DNA from: Phycisphaerales bacterium
Lineage (GTDB): Bacteria > Planctomycetota > Phycisphaerae > Tepidisphaerales > Tepidisphaeraceae
Assembly (NCBI GenBank): GCA_028291615.1
Contig: JAQGHM010000013.1
Span: 1-40,406 of the forward strand
Direction: 5' to 3'
Length of the DNA stretch: 40,406 bases
In this document: in pieces, positions 33,863-40,406 of the stretch
How positions within the stretch are numbered: the stretch's first letter is position 1
Layout: each line of letters begins with the position of its first letter
Notes under the pieces: generated by a model
Seen by the model: the letters and a program-made list of their open reading frames with translations, nothing else
Databases searched by the model: none
What the model was told of the DNA's origin: nothing
Position numbers and translations under genes: made by a program

Positions 33863-34957
33863 ATGAAGAAGATCGTTTCCATCGCCATTGTCAGCATCGC
33901 CTCTGCCGCCTGGTCCGTCAGCGGAGCGGGGCCGGATCTCACCAAACTGCCGCCGGCATCGGCCAAGCAGGGCCTCACCTATGCGAAGGACATTCGTCCG
34001 TTGTTTGAAGCGTCCTGTTTTCGCTGTCATGGCGATCAGCGTCCCAAGGGCGGGCTGAAGTTGAACAGCCTCGAAGCGGCGCTGAATGGCGGCGATGATG
34101 GCAAGGTGATCGTTGCCGGCAAGAGCACGGAAAGCCCGCTGCTGCTGGCGGTCTCGCAACTCGATGACGACACCGCGATGCCGCCCAAGCGCGGCCCGGG
34201 CGGGGGCGGGCCTGGCGGAGGCGGCGGTGGGCCGGGCGCGATGCTCGCCCCGCAGATGCTGACGCAAGCCGACAAGGATGGGGATAAGAAGGTGTCGAAG
34301 GAAGAGTTCACGAAGCTCGCGGAGACGTGGTTCGACAAGATGGACCCGGACAAAACCGGGAAGCTGACGCAGGAACAGTTCACCACGAAGCTCGCGGAGG
34401 TCTTGCCTGCGCAACAGCGGCAGGGCGGTCGAGGCGGCGCAGGTGGACCGGGCGGCGGTGGCGCGGCTGGCGGCGGTGGACGACCGGGCGGTGGGCCGGG
34501 CGGTGGACCAGGCGGCGGTGGTTTTGGTCCGGCGCGGTTTGTCGGGCCGGGATTTTTCACGGCCGCTGACGCGGATAAGGATGGATCGGTCACCCGTGTC
34601 GAACTGTCGGCGACGTTTATCAAATGGTTCGATCAATGGGACACCGATAAGAGCGGCTCCCTCACCGAAGACAAACTGAAGACCGGCCTCACGGCGGCGC
34701 TGCCGCAACCCAACTTCCGCGGCGGTCCGGGTGGGGGTGGCGGCGGCGGACGGGGCGGTCCCGGAGCCGGTGGTCCCGGCGGCGGTGGCGCTGCGGGTGG
34801 CGGCGGTGGCGGGGCGGGACGCGGTGGCCCCGGCGGTGCACAGAGCGGCGGCGCGGGTGGACAGGGCGGTCCCGGCGGTGGAGGCAATCCCCCGAAGCCG
34901 TTGACGCCCGAACAGGTTGGCTTGGTCCGCGCCTGGATCGATCAAGGGGCTAAGTAG
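33863..34957 (+). CDS. PSCyt1 cytochrome c-type protein with EF-hand insert
   Basis: A 364-residue exported protein. The start, ATG 33863, follows an AGAAGGAAGG site. After the signal peptide (VSIAIVSIASAAWSVSG), residues 38-110 are the first part of a planctomycete PSCyt1 domain: AKDIRPLFEASCFRCHG (haem motif Cys52, Cys55, His56), GGLKLNS and DDDTAMPPK, with a Met that could be the axial ligand. The normal end of this domain, LTPEQVGLVRAWIDQGAK, is found only at the C-terminus (347-364). Between them are about 230 residues with two EF-hand pairs (ADKDGDKKVSKEEF, MDPDKTGKLTQEQF; ADADKDGSVTRVEL, WDTDKSGSLTEDKL) and Gly-rich runs. Calcium might therefore alter the cytochrome. Confidence 0.85.
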   Translation: MKKIVSIAIVSIASAAWSVSGAGPDLTKLPPASAKQGLTYAKDIRPLFEASCFRCHGDQRPKGGLKLNSLEAALNGGDDGKVIVAGKSTESPLLLAVSQLDDDTAMPPKRGPGGGGPGGGGGGPGAMLAPQMLTQADKDGDKKVSKEEFTKLAETWFDKMDPDKTGKLTQEQFTTKLAEVLPAQQRQGGRGGAGGPGGGGAAGGGGRPGGGPGGGPGGGGFGPARFVGPGFFTAADADKDGSVTRVELSATFIKWFDQWDTDKSGSLTEDKLKTGLTAALPQPNFRGGPGGGGGGGRGGPGAGGPGGGGAAGGGGGGAGRGGPGGAQSGGAGGQGGPGGGGNPPKPLTPEQVGLVRAWIDQGAK

Positions 34958-34997
34958 TCTCGCGAAACGCAATCCCTTCCCTCACGGAGAACCGATC

Positions 34998-35855
34998 ATG
35001 AAACTGCACCTCGCCTCGCTCGTTGTTTTCGGACTTTGCCTCTTCGGATCAGCGTGGACATTCGCTGCGGATGATCCCAAACCGGCAACCGACAAGCCCG
35101 CTGCCGATAAGCCTGCCACGCCCGCGCCCAATCCGGGCGGTGGTGGTGGCGGTCCCGGTGGCCGACGGGGTGGTTTTGGTGGAGGTGGTCCCGGCGGTGG
35201 CGGTCCTGGCGGCGGCTTCGGTGGAGGCGGTGGATTTGGAGGCGCGTTCGGTGGTGGCCCGGGCGGCGCCGGCCGCGGGATCGCACTCAACCGCGATCCG
35301 CTCGATGAACTTCTCTCGCTCCTTGGCGACCTGAACCTGGCGCCGGATTTCACGCTTTCGACGGATCAGAAGGCCAAGATCCAGGCCATCCGCAACGACT
35401 TCAAGAAGCTTCAGGACACCTGGCGCACCGATCACGAAGCCGATCTCAAGAAGATCCAGGACGAGATGGCTGCCCTGCGAGGCGCGGGTGGTGGTGGTGG
35501 TGGCGGCGGCGGAGCAGGCGGCGCACAGGTCAGCCCTGAGAAGATGCAGGAGATCTTCGCGGCCCGTCAGGAACTGATGGACAGCGCCCCCAAGAGCGAT
35601 GAGGCCGTTATCGAGATCAAAGGCCTGCTGGCGACCGAGCAGCTTAAGAAGCTCGACGTCCGCGAGGCGGAGCGAAAGGCGGAGATTGAGAAGGCCCGTC
35701 AGGACATGCAGAACCGAGGCGGCTTTGGCGGCCCAGGCGGTGGCGGTGGACGAGGCGGACGCGGTGGCGGGGCGGGCGGCGGCGCCGGTGGGAATGGCGG
35801 TGGCGGTGCAGGCGGCGGCGGCGGTGGCACTCCGGGCGGTCGGCGCGGGATCTAG
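34998..35855 (+). CDS. Secreted Gly-rich protein with Spy/CpxP-like helices
   Basis: A 285-residue exported protein with signal peptide (ASLVVFGLCLFGSAWTFA); ATG 34998 follows ACGGAG. A Lys/Ala/Pro-rich stretch is followed by a Gly-rich block (about 50-95). The helical part is about 100-160 (PLDELLSLLGDLNLAPDFTLSTDQKAKIQAIRNDFKKLQDTW) and, after a short Gly run, 175-235 (VSPEKMQEIFAARQELMDSA, EIKGLLATEQLKKLDVREAERK). LSTDQKAKI and LLATEQLKKL match the LTxxQ style of Spy/CpxP proteins. A second Gly-rich block forms the C-terminus. The kinase two genes upstream has a similar segment after its membrane helix. It sits 40 bases after the cytochrome gene and ends before a strong terminator, closing the operon. 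Confidence 0.8.
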   Translation: MKLHLASLVVFGLCLFGSAWTFAADDPKPATDKPAADKPATPAPNPGGGGGGPGGRRGGFGGGGPGGGGPGGGFGGGGGFGGAFGGGPGGAGRGIALNRDPLDELLSLLGDLNLAPDFTLSTDQKAKIQAIRNDFKKLQDTWRTDHEADLKKIQDEMAALRGAGGGGGGGGGAGGAQVSPEKMQEIFAARQELMDSAPKSDEAVIEIKGLLATEQLKKLDVREAERKAEIEKARQDMQNRGGFGGPGGGGGRGGRGGGAGGGAGGNGGGGAGGGGGGTPGGRRGI

Positions 35856-35886
35856 GCACGGCAGGCTCTGAAATCTTAATCTCACC

Positions 35887-35913
35887 AAAGCCCACGGGAC
35901 GCCCGTGGGCTTT
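35887..35913 (+). terminator. Rho-independent terminator after the Gly-rich gene
   Basis: A perfect 12-bp stem (AAAGCCCACGGG with CCCGTGGGCTTT) around ACG, then TTTCTT. It lies 31 bases past the stop and ends the operon that starts with the sigma factor or ankyrin gene. Confidence 0.92.
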
Positions 35914-35975
35914 CTTGCGTCATATTGATCGTTCCCGTCAATCCTGCGGGAAGGTAAGTTCCGGTCTTGCATCGG

Positions 35976-38522
35976 ATGATCGCAAATCCTCACGCTCGCG
36001 GCGCGGCGAAGAACGATCTCAGCGGGATGGTGCACGTCCGCGGGGCGCGGGAACATAACCTGAAGGATGTCGATGTCGATATCCCGCGGGATGCGCTGGT
36101 GGTCTTCACGGGGGTGTCGGGTTCGGGCAAGTCTTCGCTGGCGTTTGGGACGCTCTACGCTGAGGCGCAGCGGCGTTATCTGGAGTCGGTGGCGCCTTAC
36201 GCGCGGCGGCTCTTTCACCAGATGGGGGTGCCGCAGGTGGATGAGATCGAGGGGTTGCCGCCGGCGGTGGCGCTGCAGCAGCAGCGGGGATCGCCGACGA
36301 CGCGGTCGAGCGTCGGGAGCGTGACGACGCTCTCCAATTTGCTGCGGATGCTCTACTCGCGGGCGGGGGATTATCCGCCGGGGCAGGGGATCCTGTACGC
36401 GGAGTCGTTTTCGCCCAACACGCCGGAGGGGGCGTGCCCGACGTGCCATGGGCTTGGGCGGATTTACGACGCGACTGAGGCTTCGATGGTGCCGGACGAT
36501 TCGCTGTCGATCCGCGACCGGGCGATCGCGGCGTGGCCACCGGCGTGGCATGGGCAGAACCTGCGCGACATCGTGACGACGCTCGGTTACGACATCGACA
36601 AGCCGTGGCGGAGCCTGCCGAAGAAGGATCGGGATTGGCTGCTGTTTACCGACGAGCAGCCGAGCGTGCCGGTCTACGCGGGGTGGGATCGCGACGAGGT
36701 GCGGCGGGCGATCAAGCGCAAGGAAGAACCGAGCTACATGGGGACGTTTACCGGCGCGAAGCGGTACGTGCTGCAGACGTTCGCGACGACGCAAAGCCCG
36801 CTGATGAAGAAGCGGGTGGCGCGATACCTGATCAGCACCGAGTGTCCGGAGTGTCATGGCAAGCGGCTGCGGCGCGAGGCGCTGTCGGTGAAATTTGCGG
36901 GGCTCGACATCGCGGAGATCTCGCGGGTGCCGCTGAAGCGGTTGGCTCAGATCCTGCGGCCATACGCGCAGGGGACGTCGAATGGCCGGACGAAGCGGGA
37001 TGCGGCGGAGCATCCGGAGAAGGCGATGGTGACCGAGCGGATTGCCCAGGACCTCATCGCGCGGCTGGAGGTGCTGCTGGATTTGGGGCTGGGGTACCTA
37101 GCGCTGGAGCGGAGCACGCCGACGCTTTCGCCGGGGGAATTGCAGCGGTTGCGGTTGGCGACACAGGTGCGATCCAACCTGTTCGGCGTGGTTTACGTGC
37201 TGGACGAGCCGTCGGCGGGGCTTCATCCGGCGGACACCGAGGCGTTGTTGACGGCGCTGGATCGCCTTAAGGCTTCGGGGAACTCGCTCTTCGTCGTGGA
37301 GCACGAGCTGGACGTGATCCGGCACGCCGACTGGATCGTGGACGTCGGGCCGGCGGCGGGGGAGCAGGGGGGGCGGGTGCTGTATAGCGGGGTGCCTGAG
37401 GGGCTGCGCGAGATCAACGAATCGAAGACGCGCGTGCACCTGTTTGCGGAAGGCGGGTTGCCGCCGCGCACGCCGCGGACGCCTGCTGGCTGGCTGCGCT
37501 TGGAAGGGGTGACGCGGAATAATCTCAAGGATTTGGATGTCAAGTTTCCGCTGGGGGTCTTTACGACGGTGACGGGCGTATCGGGTTCGGGCAAATCTAG
37601 CCTGGTCAGCCAGGTGCTGGTGGACCTGGTGTGCGCGGCGCTGGGACACGAGGCCTCCCCTGAAGAGGATGAGGTTGAGGATCTGGAGCGGACGGCGGTG
37701 CTCACGCTGGGGGGGCGAATCGCGTCGGGGATGGAGACGATCAAGCGGCTGGTGCGGGTGGATCAGCGGCCGATCGGGCGCACGCCGCGGTCGAACCTGG
37801 CGACGTATACGGGGTTGTTCGATCATGTGCGGAAGCTGTTTGCGGCGACGAAGGGGGCTAAGGCGCGGCGGTACGATGCGGGGCGGTTCTCGTTCAACGT
37901 GGCCAAGGGGCGCTGCGAGACTTGCGAGGGAGAGGGGTTCGTCAGCGTCGAGCTGCTCTTCCTGCCGAGCGTTTACGCGCCGTGTCCGACCTGCCACGGG
38001 GCGCGGTACAACGCGAAGACGCTGGAGATCACGTATCGCGAGCGGAACATCGCGGAGGTGCTGGGGATGACGGTGGATGCGGCATGGCAATTCTTTGAGG
38101 ATGAGCCGCACGTGCACCGCTCGTTGGACGTGCTGCGCGAGGTGGGGCTTGGATATCTGCGGCTGGGGCAACCGGCGACGGAACTGTCGGGGGGTGAGGC
38201 GCAGCGGATCAAGCTGGCGACGGAATTGCAGCGGGCGCAGCGCGGCAATGCGCTGTACATCCTGGACGAACCGACCACTGGGCTGCATCCGGCGGACGTG
38301 GAGAAGCTGATGGTGCAGCTTGACGGGCTGGTGACGGCTGGGAACACGGTGCTGGTGGTGGAGCATGACATGCGGGTGGTGGCGGGGAGCGACTGGGTGA
38401 TCGACATCGGTCCGGGGGCAGGGGATGAAGGGGGGCGGGTGGTGGCGGCGGGGCCACCGGCGGAGGTAGCGCTGGCGGCGCGGAGCCGGACGGCGGGGTA
38501 TCTGGCGCGGGCGATGGGGTGA
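35976..38522 (+). CDS. UvrA-family ATPase lacking the UvrB-binding domain (UvrA2-like)
   Basis: A protein of 848 residues with the double ABC ATPase plan of UvrA: Walker A GVSGSGKSSLAF (about 45) and GVSGSGKSSLVS (about 540), signature LSPGELQRLRLA and LSGGEAQRIKLA, Walker B VLDEPSAGLHPAD and ILDEPTTGLHPAD. DNA-binding zinc motifs are CPTCHG, CPECHGKRL and CETCEGEGF with CPTCHG. Compared with ordinary UvrA (about 940 residues), the sequence jumps from LLRMLYSRAG to FSPNTPEGACPTCHGLG, leaving out the roughly 110-residue UvrB-binding domain and one Cys pair. This matches class II UvrA paralogues, some linked to drug or DNA-adduct tolerance. Codons are G-rich, unlike the C-rich genes at 1-13 kb. 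The start is ATG 35976; TTG 35967 is an alternative closer to a GGGAAGG site. Confidence 0.9.
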   Translation: MIANPHARGAAKNDLSGMVHVRGAREHNLKDVDVDIPRDALVVFTGVSGSGKSSLAFGTLYAEAQRRYLESVAPYARRLFHQMGVPQVDEIEGLPPAVALQQQRGSPTTRSSVGSVTTLSNLLRMLYSRAGDYPPGQGILYAESFSPNTPEGACPTCHGLGRIYDATEASMVPDDSLSIRDRAIAAWPPAWHGQNLRDIVTTLGYDIDKPWRSLPKKDRDWLLFTDEQPSVPVYAGWDRDEVRRAIKRKEEPSYMGTFTGAKRYVLQTFATTQSPLMKKRVARYLISTECPECHGKRLRREALSVKFAGLDIAEISRVPLKRLAQILRPYAQGTSNGRTKRDAAEHPEKAMVTERIAQDLIARLEVLLDLGLGYLALERSTPTLSPGELQRLRLATQVRSNLFGVVYVLDEPSAGLHPADTEALLTALDRLKASGNSLFVVEHELDVIRHADWIVDVGPAAGEQGGRVLYSGVPEGLREINESKTRVHLFAEGGLPPRTPRTPAGWLRLEGVTRNNLKDLDVKFPLGVFTTVTGVSGSGKSSLVSQVLVDLVCAALGHEASPEEDEVEDLERTAVLTLGGRIASGMETIKRLVRVDQRPIGRTPRSNLATYTGLFDHVRKLFAATKGAKARRYDAGRFSFNVAKGRCETCEGEGFVSVELLFLPSVYAPCPTCHGARYNAKTLEITYRERNIAEVLGMTVDAAWQFFEDEPHVHRSLDVLREVGLGYLRLGQPATELSGGEAQRIKLATELQRAQRGNALYILDEPTTGLHPADVEKLMVQLDGLVTAGNTVLVVEHDMRVVAGSDWVIDIGPGAGDEGGRVVAAGPPAEVALAARSRTAGYLARAMG

Positions 38523-38539
38523 GGGGCCATCGACGGGTT

Positions 38540-38758
38540 GAAAATGAGACTGCGGGTGATGGCGTAAGTGGTTATTTTTGAAGCGGTTATGAATCTTAGG
38601 GCTTTCTAAAGCGGGTTCTTTGCGGGTCCGGAGGGGGTCCAAACCGGGTCCTTAAGCGGGTCCTTTTTGTGTCCTGAGGAGGTCCTTCGAGGGTCCTCAA
38701 GGGGGTCCGCTCCGGGTCCTCCGTTGGCTTTAAGTCGTTGCTGCTATTCGGTTTTCAA
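38540..38758 (-). ncRNA. Putative small RNA with ten 11-base GGACCC repeats, copy 2
   Basis: On the minus strand: head box TTGAAAACCGAATA (38758-38745); units starting with GGACC-like motifs at 38719, 38708, 38696, 38685, 38674, 38663, 38651, 38640, 38629 and 38618, with steps of 11 or 12 bases; the tail box AAATAACCACTTA (38577-38565); and a TTTTCA end near 38540. It is an inverted paralogue of 18288-18495. It runs antisense toward the end of the UvrA gene and is not upstream of any minus-strand gene, which argues against it being an mRNA leader. Confidence 0.65.
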
Positions 38759-38775
38759 AGAACGGTTACTTGGGA

Positions 38776-38805
38776 AGTATAAGTTGGGGGAACCGTGAGA
38801 GTCAA
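38776..38805 (-). promoter_or_regulatory. Sigma-70-type promoter of the right 11-base-repeat RNA
   Basis: On the minus strand TTGACT (38805-38800) and TATACT (38781-38776) are 18 bases apart. The head box starts 17 bases after the -10 box, close to the 19 bases seen at the left copy. The -10 boxes are identical; the rest of the promoters differ. Confidence 0.7.
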
Positions 38806-38877
38806 GGATAAAGTTAGCAGTTTGTACGGTATTAGGGACGGATACTGGTATACTTTGAAAACCCCAAAAACTCGACG

Positions 38878-39093
38878 TTAATATGGGGAGTGTTTTATTT
38901 CCCCAGTGTGCTCCAGCCACAGGGGGTAGATTTCATCGTCTCGCAACTCTGCGGGAAGCATGATCGGCTGAGCATTGAGGCTGACGGGTGTCGTTGTGGT
39001 AACTGGCGAACTTACCACTGGCTTTGAAGCGTTGTTCGCCTTGCACCCAATCAGGATCGTCAACGCGAAGGTTGCGAGTAGGACATTGCGCAT
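38878..39093 (-). CDS. Small lipoprotein (71 aa)
   Basis: Starts MRNVLLATFALTILIGCKAN with a lipobox LIGC at residue 17 and a GGAAAGG site upstream. The mature 55 residues are polar, with a Ser/Thr/Val-rich linker (PVVSSPVTTTTPVSLNAQ) and an acidic segment (LPAELRDDEIYPLWLEHTGE). No family is recognised. Composition is less GC-rich than most of the window, like the surrounding repeat region. It stands alone between the RNA-like locus and the transposase remnant. Confidence 0.65.
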   Translation of the reverse strand: MRNVLLATFALTILIGCKANNASKPVVSSPVTTTTPVSLNAQPIMLPAELRDDEIYPLWLEHTGEIKHSPY

Positions 39094-39156
39094 GGTCGCC
39101 TTTCCGACTTCTGCCCCCGCCCAATTATATCGGCTCGCGTCAATTCAAAGCAATTG

Positions 39157-39643
39157 CTACCCCGCCCGCTTTGAAGCAGCCAGCTTGTAGTCGCTGATCC
39201 GCCCGCCAAGCAATTCCTCTTCCTTTTCCATCAGCGTAACGAAGTCACCATCGTCCACACCTTGTCCGTTACACCCGACATGACCGCTGGCGTGGTCCTA
39301 ATCGTCTGGTGCTTCCGAATGAAGTTGTAGTGGAAGTAGTGAAGTGCAATCGCAAACTCGTGGTTCTCCGCTCGCTTGCTGAATCCGTTGGTCAAACGGG
39401 TGAACCGACGCATTCCCAATCGCATCGTCAAATTCTGCCGCTCGATAAACGACGTGTAAATGTGCTCGCGCTAGGGGTTGCCGGTTTGAATCGAGTGATG
39501 GGCACCTAGGTACATCGGGGGCTGTAGCGGGCATAGCCTTGCCGCTCGGTCCTGTATCCCTTCACGAGCATCGCGTGGTCAACGTTGGTGAGTTGGATGC
39601 GATCCGTAAGACCGTCCGCAAGATCGGCAAACTCGCGCCCGAA
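39157..39643 (-). pseudogene. Decayed transposase (IS1-like DDE family)
   Basis: Fragments of one transposase are spread over three frames on the minus strand. First ADGLTDRIQLT and DHAMLVKGY to YARYSP (39643 down to about 39510), with about 16 residues apparently lost between them. Then, after a frameshift and an in-frame TAG, EHIYTSFIERQNLTMRLG with MRRFTRLTNGFSKRAENHEF and ALHYFHYNFIRKHQTIRTTP. Then a second frameshift to DFVTLMEKEEELLGGRISDY ending at TAG 39157. The ERQNLTMR and HYNFIRKHxT motifs are the conserved C-terminal part of this family, which contains the final catalytic Glu. No intact start or terminal inverted repeats were found. It cannot be active. Confidence 0.85.
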
Positions 39644-39723
39644 GCTGGCGTCTGTATTGCACGGTGCGAAACCGTCAAGCGACTTTGGTGGGTTGGCTTG
39701 GAATTTGGGCGGGGGATTGTGCC

Positions 39724-39806
39724 GCCCCTTCGGGGCTGGTGTATCGCGATTGTTGTAGACCCATGGCTTACGCCGATGGGCTACATTCTGGTCGCCGCTT
39801 CGCGGC
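39724..39806. repeat. Cluster of three short palindromes (REP-like)
   Basis: GCCCCTTCGGGGC (39724-39736), CCCATGGCTTACGCCGATGGG (39760-39780, described as CCCAT-GGC and GCC-GATGGG arms) and GCCGCTTCGCGGC (39794-39806). The arrangement, with CTACATTCTG between the last two, resembles dispersed composite palindromes common in planctomycete-like genomes. It lies between the transposase remnant and the next gene. Confidence 0.6.
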
Positions 39807-39842
39807 TGCAATATGAGTTTCTCGGGAAGGTGAGGGGGCGCG

Positions 39843-40406
39843 ATGCGTGGGGTGTTGCTTGCGGCTGGTCGGTGGGCCCTGCGACAATGGGTGCTGATGA
39901 GTGGCCAGCGCCTGGAATACGCCTCCGCGAACGTTACGCGCAAACCCTGGGGGCCATTCTTCATCAAGCCGTCGCGCCGTTCTGTGGTCCTGATCGGCCT
40001 GACTCTTGTCACGGTCGCTTGGCTGGCATTGCGGCACAATGCATGGCGGCTGGTTGCGGACGTGCGCGTTCCGCTGGGGTATGAGCGCTTTGATCACTTC
40101 GCGTTTACGCCTGGGCATCGGCTGGTGACTTGCTATCACGCTGCGCTGGTGTGGGACGGTAATACCGGGCGCGTTTTGCACGAGCTCGGTCGGTCGGAGA
40201 TGATCGGGCAACCGTGCGGGCCGCTTACGTTCAACAATTCGACCGAGGTGCTCTTCCTTCAGAGAAATGAGGGCGAGGTCCGGGCTCACTTGTATGACGT
40301 CGAGTCGGGAAGATTGCTTAAGGACGTTGCGTTGGCGCCGGAAGGGTTTGCGGATTGTGAACTGTTGGCCGCGGCGCCTGCGGGGCACCGTCTGCTGATT
40401 GACCGG
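39843..40406 (+). CDS. Membrane-anchored protein with beta-rich domain, 3' partial
   Basis: An open frame of 188 codons that runs off the window end. ATG 39843 follows GTGAGGGGGCGCG. The N-terminal 45 residues are polar and basic; a membrane helix (RSVVLIGLTLVTVAWLALRH, about 50-69) is followed by a beta-rich part: GYERFDHFAFTPGHRLVTCY, ALVWDGNTGRVLHELG, EVLFLQRNEGEVRAHLYDVESGRLLKDV. The phrases LVWDGNTGRVL and LYDVESGRLL are like WD40/PQQ propeller blades. No enzyme motif is seen in the part available. Base usage (G- and T-richer) is like the sigma/kinase region. Confidence 0.75.
   Translation, partial: MRGVLLAAGRWALRQWVLMSGQRLEYASANVTRKPWGPFFIKPSRRSVVLIGLTLVTVAWLALRHNAWRLVADVRVPLGYERFDHFAFTPGHRLVTCYHAALVWDGNTGRVLHELGRSEMIGQPCGPLTFNNSTEVLFLQRNEGEVRAHLYDVESGRLLKDVALAPEGFADCELLAAAPAGHRLLIDR

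Noticed and set aside
35049..37013. A 654-codon minus-strand frame
   Set aside because: Antisense to the Gly-rich and UvrA genes; Arg/His-rich shadow with no recognisable domain.
38849..38863. A third head box (TATACT directly followed by TTTGAAAACC)
   Set aside because: Only 9 bases of the head agree, no -35 box at suitable distance and no GGACC units follow; it lies at the end of the small lipoprotein gene.
39539..40084. A 181-codon plus-strand frame
   Set aside because: It runs opposite the transposase remnant and through palindromic repeats. The frame starting at 39843 has a better start site, a membrane helix and propeller-like motifs.

Overview
The window is a GC-rich chromosomal segment that most likely comes from a planctomycete, probably of the class Phycisphaerae. 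The main reasons are five predicted exported proteins carrying the N-terminal LEPR-XLL signature (LEPRQLL, LESRLLL, LEDRNLL, LESRCML, LEGRQLL), an ECF sigma factor translationally coupled to a transmembrane Ser/Thr kinase, a planctomycete-type cytochrome c domain (PSCyt1), and many Gly/Pro-rich secreted proteins. The outer-membrane biosynthesis genes waaA and kdsB and an OmpA-like lipoprotein show a Gram-negative envelope with Kdo-type lipopolysaccharide. The genus cannot be fixed from sequence reading alone.

Layout. 0-2 kb: ilvN/ilvH (acetolactate synthase small subunit) converging on waaA with a shared hairpin between them. 2.2-4.8 kb: two LEPR-XLL surface proteins with RTX-type repeats, the second also with FG-GAP/VCBS-like repeats. 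5-6.9 kb: a BPL_N-like secreted protein and an OmpA-family lipoprotein. 7.3-10.9 kb: a tight operon of an SPFH/GYF_2 protein, a sialidase-like protein (4-base overlap) and a double zinc-ribbon membrane protein. 11-18.1 kb: a large secreted protein with repeated short beta modules, a sedolisin protease with a 72-residue LEPR-XLL mini-protein behind it, an AraC-type regulator and an exported transglutaminase-like protein. 18.2-23.4 kb: a putative small RNA gene, kdsB, a divergent pyrG, a lipoprotein phosphatase, a small secreted protein and a methyltransferase. 23.4-25.5 kb: repeat-rich intergenic DNA around a two-gene unit that includes a 49-residue membrane protein. 25.5-30.6 kb: HEAT-repeat protein, Gly-rich protein, four-fold PepSY-like LEPR-XLL protein and an ankyrin protein. 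30.6-35.9 kb: ECF sigma factor, kinase, cytochrome/EF-hand protein and Spy/CpxP-like Gly-rich protein. 36-38.5 kb: a UvrA paralogue without the UvrB-binding domain. 38.5-40.4 kb: second small-RNA-like locus, a small lipoprotein, a decayed transposase, palindromic repeats and the start of a membrane-anchored protein cut by the window edge.

The most unusual signal is a pair of about 210-base non-coding units (18288-18495 on plus, 38540-38758 on minus). Each has a good sigma-70 promoter, an identical 14-base head box, ten direct repeats of GGACCC plus five or six bases at an 11-base period, and a shared tail box. The individual repeat spacers correspond unit by unit between the copies, so this is a duplicated gene-like element and not a simple tandem repeat. 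The second candidate system is the sigma/kinase/cytochrome/Spy-like cluster at 30.6-35.9 kb, where the kinase carries a Spy-like segment outside the membrane and the same type of segment recurs in a secreted neighbour.
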